A DNA stretch of 44,345 nucleotides, taken from the NCBI GenBank assembly GCA_002360555.1, contig DEQS01000100.1, forward strand, positions 88,249-132,593, written 5' to 3'. The notes under the pieces are model-generated. The model ran no database searches. It worked only from the letters and a program-made list of their open reading frames with translations, and was not told the origin of the DNA. This document shows, in pieces, positions 6,962-15,440 of the stretch. Every line of letters begins with the position of its first letter. Position 1 is the first letter of the stretch. The stretch comes from Chloracidobacterium sp. UBA3360 (GTDB lineage: Bacteria; Acidobacteriota; Blastocatellia; Pyrinomonadales; Pyrinomonadaceae). A program made the position numbers and the translations under genes.

Positions 6962-9900
6962 ATGAAAAAGTTTTACCTGAGTTTTTTAGTCCTGTCTCTC
7001 TTTGTTTCCTCGCTTACGTTAGGGCCCGGTGTCCGGGGGCAGACCGATCCGACCTTACGATCGGAAATCGCCGCTTCGGATCGTCTCGAGAAAGATGGAC
7101 CGACTAACCTAACAGTTCAACCGTTACCATTTAGTCAGAACTGGAGTAACACCGGCCTGATCACGACCGATGATAACTGGGCAAACGTTCCCGGCATTAT
7201 CGGATATCGCGGAGACGCACTCGCTGCAAACGCAGCTGACCCGCAAACTATTACAGCAGATGGATCCGGAACGCCGGTAGACGTCAATGCTAATCAGACA
7301 GATCCAAACACCTTTGGTACTGGGGGCGTCACCGAGTTCACCCTTACTGATCCCGTTATCGCGATTAAGGGTTCGGGTACGGCAGTTGCTCCTCACATCG
7401 TACTCAATCTAAATACGACCGGCGGAACCAACATTGTGGTCGCGTACAACCTGCGCGACATCGACGGCTCGGTAAACAATGCGGTTCAACCTGTCGCACT
7501 ACAATACAGAGTGGGCACTTCCGGCAGCTACACGAACGTTCCCGCTGCTTTCGTAGCCGATGCGTCCGCAGGACCAAGTACAGCCACCTTGGTCACTCCG
7601 GTGTCCGCAGCGCTGCCGGCAGCGTGTGATAATCAGCCTGTAGTTCAAGTACGTATCATTACTAACAACGCAGTTGGTGTCGACGAGTGGATCGGTATTG
7701 ACGATATCGTTGTTACTGCGGCCGGCGGTTCCAGCTCTCCATCAGGGAGCGGCTCGGCCACGCCAAACAATCCAAACGCCGGGGATCCGGTACTCTTGAC
7801 CGTCACGGTTACCCCCGGTTCCAGCCCCACGAGCACGAATCTGGCAGTAGAGACTGACCTGACGAATATTGGCGGATCCGCAACGCAGGCCTTTTTTGAC
7901 GATGGCACGAACGGAGACACAACGCCGAGCGACAACGTGTTTTCCTTTGCGACGAATGTAGTGGGCGGCACTACGTCGGGTATCAAGCTTTTGAGCTTTC
8001 GCGTATTCGATGCCGAGGCGCGTGAATCTACCGGAAATATCCAGATCACAGTTCAAGGCACGTCAAACCCTAGTGGTACAGGCAGTGCCAGCCCGAGCTC
8101 TGTACAACCCGGCGGGTCATCTTTGTTGAGCTTCACCGTTCTGCCGGGCACTCTTCCTACTAGTACCGGTATTGTGGTAACGGGAAATCTTTCGAGCATC
8201 GGCGGCAGTTCAACCCAGATCTTTACCGATAACGGTAGTAACAACTTTTCATTCCCTGTAACCGTTCCCGGCAATGCGACGGAGGGCTTAAAGACTTTTC
8301 CAATAACCATTACTGATGCTCAATCCCGAACCGGTACCGGCTCGATATCGCTGACGGTATTGGTAAATGTTTCTCACACTCCGGCCGAGCATCGAATAAT
8401 GGGTGATCCAACGGCCGCCGGAGCGACGGACCAAAATGATTGGCTGCTCGAACGTAACCAGTATGTGGTCGGCTACAACTGCAGCAAGGGAATCGCCAAT
8501 TGGGTGGCCTGGCACATTGATGCGAGTTGGTTGGGATCAGCTAACCGGACGGATAACTACCGGGCTGACACGTCACTACCTCCGGGTTGCTATCAGGTCC
8601 AGGGAAGCGACTATTCCGGTAATGTGAATAATGGCGGATTCGATCGCGGCCATAGCGTTCCGTCTGGGGATCGCACAAATTCTGTTCCCGATAATGATGC
8701 TACGTTTCTCATGACCAATTTCATTCCACAGGCCCCGCAAAACAATCAGGGTGTATGGAATAACATGGAGAACTATATCCGGACCCAGATCACAGCCGGC
8801 AACGAAGTGTATACGTGGATGGGCAGTGCCGGACAGGGCGGCATCGGTTTGAATGGATTTGCGAACACAGTCGCGAACGGACACGTCGTTGTTCCCGCGT
8901 ATGTCTGGCGTGTGGTTATGGTTCTTCCGGTTGGATCAAACGATTTGGCCAGAGTAGATGCAAACACGCGTGTTTTTGCGGTCCTGACGCCAAATGTGCA
9001 AAATGCTAATGGCCTGAATACTAACTGGATGACGTATATCTGCCCGGTCTCTAAGATCGAGCAGCTTACGGGAATGACCTTCTTCCCGAACGTTCCCGCC
9101 GCAACAGCTTCTGTTCTTAAGCAAAAGATAGATCCTATCCTTGCCGCTCAGACGGTCGGGTCGGGAACCGTTACAAATCTTACGCTCGCATATCCACTGA
9201 CATACATGACCGGTAACGTGGTCGTCAACGGTACATTGGCCCTAGGCCCACACACGCTCATGACGAACAATACGACCGGCAGCCTGAACTACAAGATCAC
9301 GCTAGGTCCAAATGCAACGGTCACAAGACTCAATAGCGGTATGGTCAATGGAACGGTGGAGAAACAATTTACGAGTGCAACATCATTCACATTTCCGGTT
9401 GGATCACATGACGGATATTCGCCAGTTACGGCAAATCTTACTGCGCTCGGCGGTCCATCTTCGCTGACCGTGACGCCGCGAAATATTACCCATCCGAATT
9501 CGTTTGATCCATCGTTTACCCTGAAACGCTATTGGACACTAACAGAATCGGGTGATCTCACTGCTAATCTGATATTTAAATATCTCGATACCGATGTCCC
9601 CGCCGGTGTGAACGAAAGCTCTCTGGCTCTGCATAAATTCGACTCGGTATTTACGTTGATCAACGGAGTTTCAGTCGATACTAATGCGAACACCGTAACG
9701 ACGACAACGCCCGTAAACAGTTTCTCGGATTGGACCCTGATCCGGCCGATGAACCCCGCAAATGACCTTACAGTGTCAGGCAGGGTAACCATTCCCCGAG
9801 CCGGCACATCGGGCGTCAGAGCTGCGACGGTCACATTTACCGACCAGCAAACGGGTGCTATCAGAACGACGGTAACCGATGCTCTGGGTAACTACAATTT

Positions 9901-10027
9901 CGGCAGTATTACGAGTGGTACGACATTTACTGCTACTGTTACCGCCCGCGGCTTGTTGTTCCCGTCGCGCACAATACAAGTTTTCTCGAACTTGGTAAAC
10001 GAAGATTTTAGCGGGCAACGACGGTGA
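6962..10027 (+). CDS. Secreted DNA/RNA non-specific endonuclease (NUC1) with Ig-like repeats and a C-terminal beta domain
   Basis: The product is 1021 residues. The ATG at 6962 begins a signal peptide (MKKFYLSFLVLSLFVSSLTL); a longer form would need a TTG start. In order it has: a roughly 225-residue N-terminal region ending WIGIDDIVVTA, resembling a jelly-roll module; two similar Ig-like repeats, each starting PSG.GSA.P (about 258-465); a NUC1 nuclease domain (about 470-715); a beta-rich region; and an 85-residue carboxypeptidase-regulatory-like end starting VSGRVTIP. The nuclease shows the diagnostic DRGH at 561-564 (His base), a following GDRT, and an NNMEN that places the Mg-binding Asn. 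It should cut DNA and RNA outside the cell. A second secreted nuclease/phosphatase gene follows 69 nt downstream. Confidence 0.88.
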   Translation: MKKFYLSFLVLSLFVSSLTLGPGVRGQTDPTLRSEIAASDRLEKDGPTNLTVQPLPFSQNWSNTGLITTDDNWANVPGIIGYRGDALAANAADPQTITADGSGTPVDVNANQTDPNTFGTGGVTEFTLTDPVIAIKGSGTAVAPHIVLNLNTTGGTNIVVAYNLRDIDGSVNNAVQPVALQYRVGTSGSYTNVPAAFVADASAGPSTATLVTPVSAALPAACDNQPVVQVRIITNNAVGVDEWIGIDDIVVTAAGGSSSPSGSGSATPNNPNAGDPVLLTVTVTPGSSPTSTNLAVETDLTNIGGSATQAFFDDGTNGDTTPSDNVFSFATNVVGGTTSGIKLLSFRVFDAEARESTGNIQITVQGTSNPSGTGSASPSSVQPGGSSLLSFTVLPGTLPTSTGIVVTGNLSSIGGSSTQIFTDNGSNNFSFPVTVPGNATEGLKTFPITITDAQSRTGTGSISLTVLVNVSHTPAEHRIMGDPTAAGATDQNDWLLERNQYVVGYNCSKGIANWVAWHIDASWLGSANRTDNYRADTSLPPGCYQVQGSDYSGNVNNGGFDRGHSVPSGDRTNSVPDNDATFLMTNFIPQAPQNNQGVWNNMENYIRTQITAGNEVYTWMGSAGQGGIGLNGFANTVANGHVVVPAYVWRVVMVLPVGSNDLARVDANTRVFAVLTPNVQNANGLNTNWMTYICPVSKIEQLTGMTFFPNVPAATASVLKQKIDPILAAQTVGSGTVTNLTLAYPLTYMTGNVVVNGTLALGPHTLMTNNTTGSLNYKITLGPNATVTRLNSGMVNGTVEKQFTSATSFTFPVGSHDGYSPVTANLTALGGPSSLTVTPRNITHPNSFDPSFTLKRYWTLTESGDLTANLIFKYLDTDVPAGVNESSLALHKFDSVFTLINGVSVDTNANTVTTTTPVNSFSDWTLIRPMNPANDLTVSGRVTIPRAGTSGVRAATVTFTDQQTGAIRTTVTDALGNYNFGSITSGTTFTATVTARGLLFPSRTIQVFSNLVNEDFSGQRR

Positions 10028-10096
10028 ATCGGTGCGAGAGCCGAAGGCATTTATTAGAACATTGATTGGAAAACAACAATTTAGTATTACCGGCCT

Positions 10097-12007
10097 ATGA
10101 ACAGCAATTTCGTAACCAGGCAAGTTGGCAACATCATCGCGATCGTCCTATTCGCGGCGTCCATCTCAGCATTTGCTCAAAAAGAATACAAGATCTCAGA
10201 GATCCAGGGCGACAAGGGTTCGTCGCCGCATGTCGGCGAAAGCGTTCGGACAACGGGCGTTGTCACGGCGATAGTTGCCAAAGGGTTTTATATACAGACG
10301 CCAGACGGCCAAACGGACAATGACCCCAAAACGTCCGAGGGTATCTATGTCTATGGCGAGAACAGCGTGGGTTCGGTTTCGCTTGGAGCGATGGTGACGG
10401 TCGATGGCACAGTTACGGAGTTTCGGCCGCGAGGTGAAAAGATATTCCTGAGTATCACCGAGATCACGCGGCCCACGGTCAAAGTTATTTCCAAAGACAA
10501 TCCCTTGCCCGCACCGATAGTGCTGACGGCAGCCGAGCTTGACCCGCGCGGCAAGCTCGATCAGATGGAACGCTTTGAGGGGATGCGTGTCAAAGCCGAT
10601 ATTGCCGTGGTCGGGCCGACGGGTGGTTTTACAAACGAAAAAACGGGCAAATCTACATCCAACGGCGTGTTCTACGCAACGCTGCAGGGGACACCGCGAC
10701 CGTTTCGCGAACCCGGTATGGACGTCCTTGCTATCATTATCGATAAGCTGCCGGCTACAACGCCTGCTTTTGACATGAATCCTGAGATCCTGCGGATCGA
10801 TAGCCGTGCGCAGACGGGTTCAAATGCCATAGACGTTCCCGCCGGAGCGACGATCAAAGGCCTGACGGGTGTGATCGATTATTCGCGAAAATTTTACACA
10901 CTGATGGCTGACCCCAAACAAGCAGCTCCCGAGAATATTAAGGGTTTTGTGGCGGTCAGTCCGGCAGCCGAGCGTGAGGTTACTGTTGCGAGTTTTAATA
11001 TCGAGAATTTTTTTGACGACGAGGTCAATTCCAAAGAGATCGAAAAAGAGACGATCGTCGCAAAGGATGAATTTCAGGGCCGTCTAAACAAGGCTTCGCT
11101 GGCGATCCGCAACGTGCTGTCGATGCCGGATGTTATCGGTATAGTCGAGGTCGAAAATCTCAAGGTTCTGCAAAAGCTTGCCGATAAGATCAATGCCGAC
11201 GCCGTGGCCGCCAAACATCCCGATCCAAAATACGTCGCATACCTCGAGGACGGCAATGACATTCGCGGTATCGACAACGGGTTTTTAGTCAAATCGAGTA
11301 AGGTCAAGGTCATCGAGACCAAGGCTCTGGGCGGAACCGAAAAGCTAAATTACGGCACAGGGTTTCCGGACGAAAAGCTGTTTGACCGCCCGCCGTTTTT
11401 GCTAAAGGCTGAGGTTGCCGATGCCAAGCTGGGCAAGCCTTTCGCTTTCACGGTGATCGTCAATCATTTCAAATCATATCGCGGTATCGACGACGAAAAG
11501 GACGGCGACCGCGTCCGCAACAAGCGTCGGCTTGAGGCCGAATGGCTCGCAAACTTTATTGCGGAACGAGCAAAAGCGGATCCAACCGAAAGACTGTTGG
11601 TGTGCGGCGATTTTAATGCGTTTCAGTTTAACGACGGTTACAACGATCTGATCGGCATCTTGAAAGGCAAGTCAGACCAAAATGTGATCGTTCCGTCAAA
11701 GACCGCTTACACGACCGGGCTAAAGCCCCTGATCGATTCGATGCCGAATCCGAATAACCGTTATTCGTACGTTTTTGACGGATCGGCACAGGCGCTGGAT
11801 CATATGCTGGTCAATAAACCGGTGTATGCGGGCGGTGCGATCAAGTTTGGTTATGCGAGGGTCGACGCAGATTTTCCGCTCGTGTGGGCGGATGATTTCA
11901 ACCGGCCAGAAAGGCTGTCTGACCACGACGCCCCGGTCGTATTTATGTCGATGGATCCACTTCCACCGCCGCCAAAACCTGCGGCCACCGCATCACCGAC
12001 TCCTTAG
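10097..12007 (+). CDS. Secreted endonuclease/exonuclease/phosphatase family nuclease (ExeM-like)
   Basis: This 636-residue protein has an N-terminal signal peptide ending near SAFAQ. Residues about 30-260 hold OB-fold-like nucleic-acid-binding segments (GVVTAIVAKGFYIQTPDG). A C-terminal EEP domain spans about 293-620. The EEP motifs are all present: SFNIENFF near 299, the metal Glu in IGIVEVEN, GIDNGFLV, NHFKS, CGDFNAF near 503 and the closing SDHDAPV near 609. This OB plus EEP layout is that of extracellular nucleases such as ExeM, so it probably degrades extracellular DNA, possibly releasing phosphate. The protein ends in a short Pro-rich tail. It is the last of three secreted-hydrolase genes on this strand, and its stop overlaps that of acpS by 4 nt (12004-12007). 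Confidence 0.88.
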   Translation: MNSNFVTRQVGNIIAIVLFAASISAFAQKEYKISEIQGDKGSSPHVGESVRTTGVVTAIVAKGFYIQTPDGQTDNDPKTSEGIYVYGENSVGSVSLGAMVTVDGTVTEFRPRGEKIFLSITEITRPTVKVISKDNPLPAPIVLTAAELDPRGKLDQMERFEGMRVKADIAVVGPTGGFTNEKTGKSTSNGVFYATLQGTPRPFREPGMDVLAIIIDKLPATTPAFDMNPEILRIDSRAQTGSNAIDVPAGATIKGLTGVIDYSRKFYTLMADPKQAAPENIKGFVAVSPAAEREVTVASFNIENFFDDEVNSKEIEKETIVAKDEFQGRLNKASLAIRNVLSMPDVIGIVEVENLKVLQKLADKINADAVAAKHPDPKYVAYLEDGNDIRGIDNGFLVKSSKVKVIETKALGGTEKLNYGTGFPDEKLFDRPPFLLKAEVADAKLGKPFAFTVIVNHFKSYRGIDDEKDGDRVRNKRRLEAEWLANFIAERAKADPTERLLVCGDFNAFQFNDGYNDLIGILKGKSDQNVIVPSKTAYTTGLKPLIDSMPNPNNRYSYVFDGSAQALDHMLVNKPVYAGGAIKFGYARVDADFPLVWADDFNRPERLSDHDAPVVFMSMDPLPPPPKPAATASPTP

Positions 12008-12384
12008 ATCTTTTCCAAAATAACCTCGGCGACCGCGTGTTCGGTTGTGTGGGACATTGATAGATGAACTCGGTTTGCGCCGAGTTTTTCTAATAATACA
12101 GCGGCCTCGCCGGTAATATTGAGCGACGGAGCACCGTTCTCATCCAAAACGATCTCGATATTTTGCCACGCTATCTTGCCGCGCCAGCCTGTTTTGAGCG
12201 CCTTTAGAAATGCCTCTTTGGCGGCAAAACGCCCGGCGTAGCTTTGCGCGGCGGCGGCACCTTTGCTTTCGCAATATTCGCGCTCGGAGCCGGTGAAAAC
12301 GCGCGCGACAAAACGCGGTGTTCTGGCGATGGTGTCGCGGATGCGATAGACTTCTGCAATGTCGATACCGATGGAAACGATCAT
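12004..12384 (-). CDS. acpS: Holo-[acyl-carrier-protein] synthase AcpS
   Basis: The predicted enzyme has 126 residues, the usual AcpS length. It transfers 4'-phosphopantetheine from CoA to Ser of apo-acyl carrier protein, activating fatty-acid synthesis in the cytoplasm. The Mg-binding Asp is in IVSIGIDIAEVYRI, and the second signature, RFAAKEAFLKAL, carries the metal-binding Glu. The late LSMSHTTEHAVA strand is also typical. The start codon at 12384 shares the palindrome CATG with the divergent pgeF start, and the stop overlaps that of the nuclease gene. Both ends are therefore embedded in neighbours, and its ribosome-binding region lies inside pgeF coding sequence. Confidence 0.95.
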   Translation of the reverse strand: MIVSIGIDIAEVYRIRDTIARTPRFVARVFTGSEREYCESKGAAAAQSYAGRFAAKEAFLKALKTGWRGKIAWQNIEIVLDENGAPSLNITGEAAVLLEKLGANRVHLSMSHTTEHAVAEVILEKI

Positions 12385-13228
12385 GGATAAACCGTCATTT
12401 GACGATGAACAAACTTTAGCAGATTCGCCGCTTTATTGGCGAGAGCGTGACGGCGTAAAGGTGCTCGTGTGTGGGCCGCTGGAGGATGCGGGGTTTGCCA
12501 ACGGTTTTTCGACCCGTCTCGGCGGCGTGTCGCCGTTTCCCCAAAATGACCTAAATCTTGCGGGATTTAATGAGGACGCGGCTGAGAACATTTACGAGAA
12601 TCGCCGACGTTTTTTGAATGCGTTTGACGGTGATTTTCGCCTCGCGACCGTCTGGCAGATTCACGGCGATACGGTCAAAGTTATCGGGTCGTATGATGAC
12701 ATTGGCGAATCTGATGATCATGCCGATGCAGTTTTGTCAGATCTCACCGGAATTCTGGCGGGAGCAAAAACAGCCGATTGCGTCCCTGTTTTGATCGGTG
12801 ATCCGGTAACCGGAGCGTATGCGGCGGTACACGCGGGTTGGCGCGGAACCGTGGCGTCGATAGTGCAAAAGACCGTATCGAAAATGATTAAGCTTTACCG
12901 TAGTGAACCCGAGAACCTTATCGCGGCGATCGGACCGGCGGCGAGCGTCTGTCATTATGAGATCGGCGAAGATGTGATGACGGCTTTTGCGGGAAATTTT
13001 GCAGGCAGTGAAAAATACTTTACTCCGACGCGTGAGGGCCACGCCCGCGTCGATCTGCATCGTGCCAATCGCGATCAATTGATCGCATCAGGTCTCGCTG
13101 ACGCAAATATACACGCCGCTCCATACTGTACGATGGAGAGGCCGGACTTATTTTTTTCTTATCGTCTGGAAAAACAAAAACTCGGCAAGACCGGCAGACT
13201 GCTCTCCGTGATCGGCCGACGAAGCTAG
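12383..13228 (+). CDS. pgeF: Peptidoglycan editing factor PgeF (YfiH/laccase-domain protein)
   Basis: The product is 281 residues from the ATG at 12383; in-frame ATGs at 12359 and 12371 are alternatives. I prefer 12383 because a GGA lies 7 nt upstream and the protein then begins MDKPSFDDEQ. Metal-site residues of the YfiH family are present: His94 in WQIHGD, Cys133 in KTADCVPV and His150 in VHAGWRG. In E. coli this family removes wrongly incorporated L-Ser from the UDP-MurNAc peptide; adenosine deaminase or purine phosphorylase activity has also been reported for relatives. Its start overlaps the acpS start and its stop overlaps the stop of the next gene in a shared CTAG. Confidence 0.93.
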   Translation: MDKPSFDDEQTLADSPLYWRERDGVKVLVCGPLEDAGFANGFSTRLGGVSPFPQNDLNLAGFNEDAAENIYENRRRFLNAFDGDFRLATVWQIHGDTVKVIGSYDDIGESDDHADAVLSDLTGILAGAKTADCVPVLIGDPVTGAYAAVHAGWRGTVASIVQKTVSKMIKLYRSEPENLIAAIGPAASVCHYEIGEDVMTAFAGNFAGSEKYFTPTREGHARVDLHRANRDQLIASGLADANIHAAPYCTMERPDLFFSYRLEKQKLGKTGRLLSVIGRRS

Positions 13229-13704
13229 TTGACAGTGGCGGTCAGGGTTATCTGTTTGGTCTTTGGGGCGTAGCAAACTTCGTTGGTGCACGCCTGGTAA
13301 CGGACAGAGACATTGACCCTGATCGTGCGGCCGCGAAATGTCGCAGGAACCGTCACATTAAAGCCAAATCGAACACGTCCCTCGTACACATTCAAAGGTT
13401 TTTCTGAAAACTCAAATTTGCGGTTAGTGCCCCGAGGATAGCTGACGGCTCCGATCTTAGCGTCTTTTGACGAAGCTCGAACCGTTGTCGGGATGGCGTA
13501 TTCGCCGCCCGGGCGGCTTGAGTTTGTATGCAGCCCGCCGGGAATATTTAATGTAACGGTGGCACGTGCGGCGGAGCCGCGTGTAACGGTTCCGTTAGCG
13601 ATCGAACCGGTTACACTGACATTCTGGGCACTGACACTCGAAAAATGTCCCGCTAACACAATGACTGCCGCCAAAATTCCCGCTTTGATAATTTTTTGTA
13701 TCAT
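13225..13704 (-). CDS. Secreted DsbD N-terminal-domain-like protein
   Basis: The predicted protein has 159 residues: a signal peptide ending SVSAQ near residue 27, then one Ig-like beta domain. The closing YQACTNEVCYAPKT holds Cys139 and Cys144 and matches the active Cys pair of the periplasmic N-terminal domain of DsbD, which sits in a YQGC....C..P context. No transmembrane electron-transfer domain and no thioredoxin domain are attached, so it is a stand-alone periplasmic module. It may exchange disulfides with, or receive electrons from, a separate membrane partner not in the window. A good ribosome-binding site (AGGA about 9 nt before the ATG) supports the start. Its stop shares CTAG with pgeF. 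Confidence 0.75.
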   Translation of the reverse strand: MIQKIIKAGILAAVIVLAGHFSSVSAQNVSVTGSIANGTVTRGSAARATVTLNIPGGLHTNSSRPGGEYAIPTTVRASSKDAKIGAVSYPRGTNRKFEFSEKPLNVYEGRVRFGFNVTVPATFRGRTIRVNVSVRYQACTNEVCYAPKTKQITLTATVN

Positions 13705-13751
13705 AAGATCACATCCTTACACGTTACATTCCCGGTAGGGAAATAATTATT

Positions 13752-14270
13752 CTATTTTAGCTCAAAACTGTTAGCAAACGCTTCGATCTTACGCGCAAAC
13801 TCGTCCGAAGTTTCAGACAGCCGTATCGTCTCGAGCTTGAAAACTCGCGAATTCATTTCCGCAATTTTATAATTTACTGACAGATCGTGTCCGTTTTCTT
13901 CACGTTTTGCCTCGATCAGCCGGTAGCGAGTCGGGCCGACGATCTCAGTTACATCGTCGATGATCTCATCGCCGTCGTCCGAAAGTCCGCCGATGATCTG
14001 ATCGACCTTTGCATTATCCGTAATTGTCAGCCGTACTCGTCCCTGGCGAATATCTGTCGCAACGGCCCCCAATTCCTTTGAATATGCCTCAAACGTATAT
14101 TGAGAATCGCCGTTGAGGTTATGCAAAAATCCTTCTGGTTTTTGGATGACAAAATCGTCAGTTTCGATGGTCTCTGGTTCAAAAGCCGCCGCCGCGATCC
14201 GCTTTATCCGCGTCGACGCCCATACCATGAGAGCGACGATTATCAATCCGGGGATGAGTATTGCCAACAT
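13752..14270 (-). CDS. Membrane-anchored protein of unknown function
   Basis: The 172-residue protein has one N-terminal transmembrane helix (residues 2-18, AILIPGLIIVALMVWAS) followed by an acidic soluble domain of about 150 residues with no Cys. The stretch DDFVIQKPEGFLHN near 40 and the repeated ExxR/KxE pattern resemble no family I can name. It is 6 nt downstream of rlmN on the same strand, so it is almost certainly cotranscribed with it. The close packing suggests transcriptional convenience rather than a shared pathway. The start at 14270 is the only ATG that keeps the membrane helix intact. Confidence 0.6.
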   Translation of the reverse strand: MLAILIPGLIIVALMVWASTRIKRIAAAAFEPETIETDDFVIQKPEGFLHNLNGDSQYTFEAYSKELGAVATDIRQGRVRLTITDNAKVDQIIGGLSDDGDEIIDDVTEIVGPTRYRLIEAKREENGHDLSVNYKIAEMNSRVFKLETIRLSETSDEFARKIEAFANSFELK

Positions 14271-14276
14271 AAAATA

Positions 14277-15362
14277 TTAAGCCGCGATCTGTACCAAGGA
14301 CGGCGAATCTTTTGCCGCGAGCTGTCCGCAAGCGGCGTAAATGTCGCGGCCGCGTGGGCTGCGAACATAAGCCGACACGCCACGTGATTCGAGCACGGCT
14401 TTGAATCTCGTGACGCGATCCTCCGATGAGGTGCTGTAATCAAGCTGTTCTGCTCCGTTGTGCGGGATAAGATTGACCTTGACGCGGCGGAGTTGAAAGC
14501 GTTCGAGCAAGTCAGCCAGATCGCTGGCGTCGCGGTCCGAATCATTGACGCCGCCGAGCATCACATACTCAAACGTAAAGCGTTCGCCCCGTCTAAGGCT
14601 CGCCTCAAATTCTTTTGCGGCCGACATCAGCTCGGCGAGATCCCAACGCTTATTGATCGGCATCAGCCGGTCGCGAAGCTCGTCCGACGCCGACGAAAGC
14701 GAGATCGCCAGATGCGGCCGGTCCTCGATATTTGCAAGGTCGTAAATACGCGGCACGATACCAGCGGTCGAGACGGTCACGCGGTTTGGCACGATAAACA
14801 GGCCGTCCTCGTCCGCCATGATGCGCAGAGCGGAGATAAGATTTTCAAAATTGAGGAACGGCTCTCCGGCTCCCATTCCGACCAGATTTGTGCCGTGCGG
14901 CGTTTCCCCGCCGACACCGTAAACATCATTTAGGACAATAATTATCTGCTCCACGATCTCACCGACGGTCAGATTTCGGAGCAGGCCGAGCTTTGCCGTC
15001 AGACAAAAATCGCATTTGAGCGGACAGCCAGACTGCGATGAAAAACAGATCGTGTCGCGTCCCTCGGACGGGATAAAAACGGTCTCAACGGGATTGCCGT
15101 CGGTCGTTTTCATCAGATAACGCCGCGTGCCGTCGGTTGAGACATACTTTGACTCGACGCTCAACCGTGAGATCTCGGCAGATTCGACTAGCCGAGCCCG
15201 AAACTTTTTTGGCAGATCGGTGATCTCGTCGAATGACCTCAGCCGCCGCTCATGGACGGCCTTAAAAACCTGTGTCGCACGATATTTTGGCTCACCAAAA
15301 CCGGCGGCCAGTTCCTCAAGCTCCGTGCGCGACAGGCCCGCAATGTGTATCTTCTCCGTCAC
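14277..15362 (-). CDS. rlmN: 23S rRNA (adenine2503-C2)-methyltransferase RlmN
   Basis: This is a 361-residue radical SAM enzyme. The CxxxCxxC cluster motif is Cys113, Cys117 and Cys120 (SGCPLKCDFC). The methyl-carrying Cys is in AACGQLA near residue 345, and Glu93 in PVETVFIP matches the conserved Glu of RlmN. GMGAGEPFLN is the SAM-binding GGE-like motif, with an extra Ala-Gly relative to the usual GMGEP. RlmN methylates C2 of A2503 in 23S rRNA and A37 of some tRNAs. The start is GTG at 15362; nearby ATGs are out of frame. It heads a two-gene unit and is divergent from the SRPBCC gene, 78 nt away. Confidence 0.95.
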   Translation of the reverse strand: MTEKIHIAGLSRTELEELAAGFGEPKYRATQVFKAVHERRLRSFDEITDLPKKFRARLVESAEISRLSVESKYVSTDGTRRYLMKTTDGNPVETVFIPSEGRDTICFSSQSGCPLKCDFCLTAKLGLLRNLTVGEIVEQIIIVLNDVYGVGGETPHGTNLVGMGAGEPFLNFENLISALRIMADEDGLFIVPNRVTVSTAGIVPRIYDLANIEDRPHLAISLSSASDELRDRLMPINKRWDLAELMSAAKEFEASLRRGERFTFEYVMLGGVNDSDRDASDLADLLERFQLRRVKVNLIPHNGAEQLDYSTSSEDRVTRFKAVLESRGVSAYVRSPRGRDIYAACGQLAAKDSPSLVQIAA

Positions 15363-15440
15363 ACATCCATTTTAGCGTAATTGGCGAATATCTGCTTATT
15401 GAGGGTAAGAACGTAAGGTTTTGTTAGACTTAGAAAAGCA

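Noticed and set aside
9400..9766. Type IX secretion tail on the NUC1 nuclease
   Set aside because: The region is beta-rich, but I see no recognised type IX motif and no por/spr gene in the window. Only the shared terminal domain is reported.
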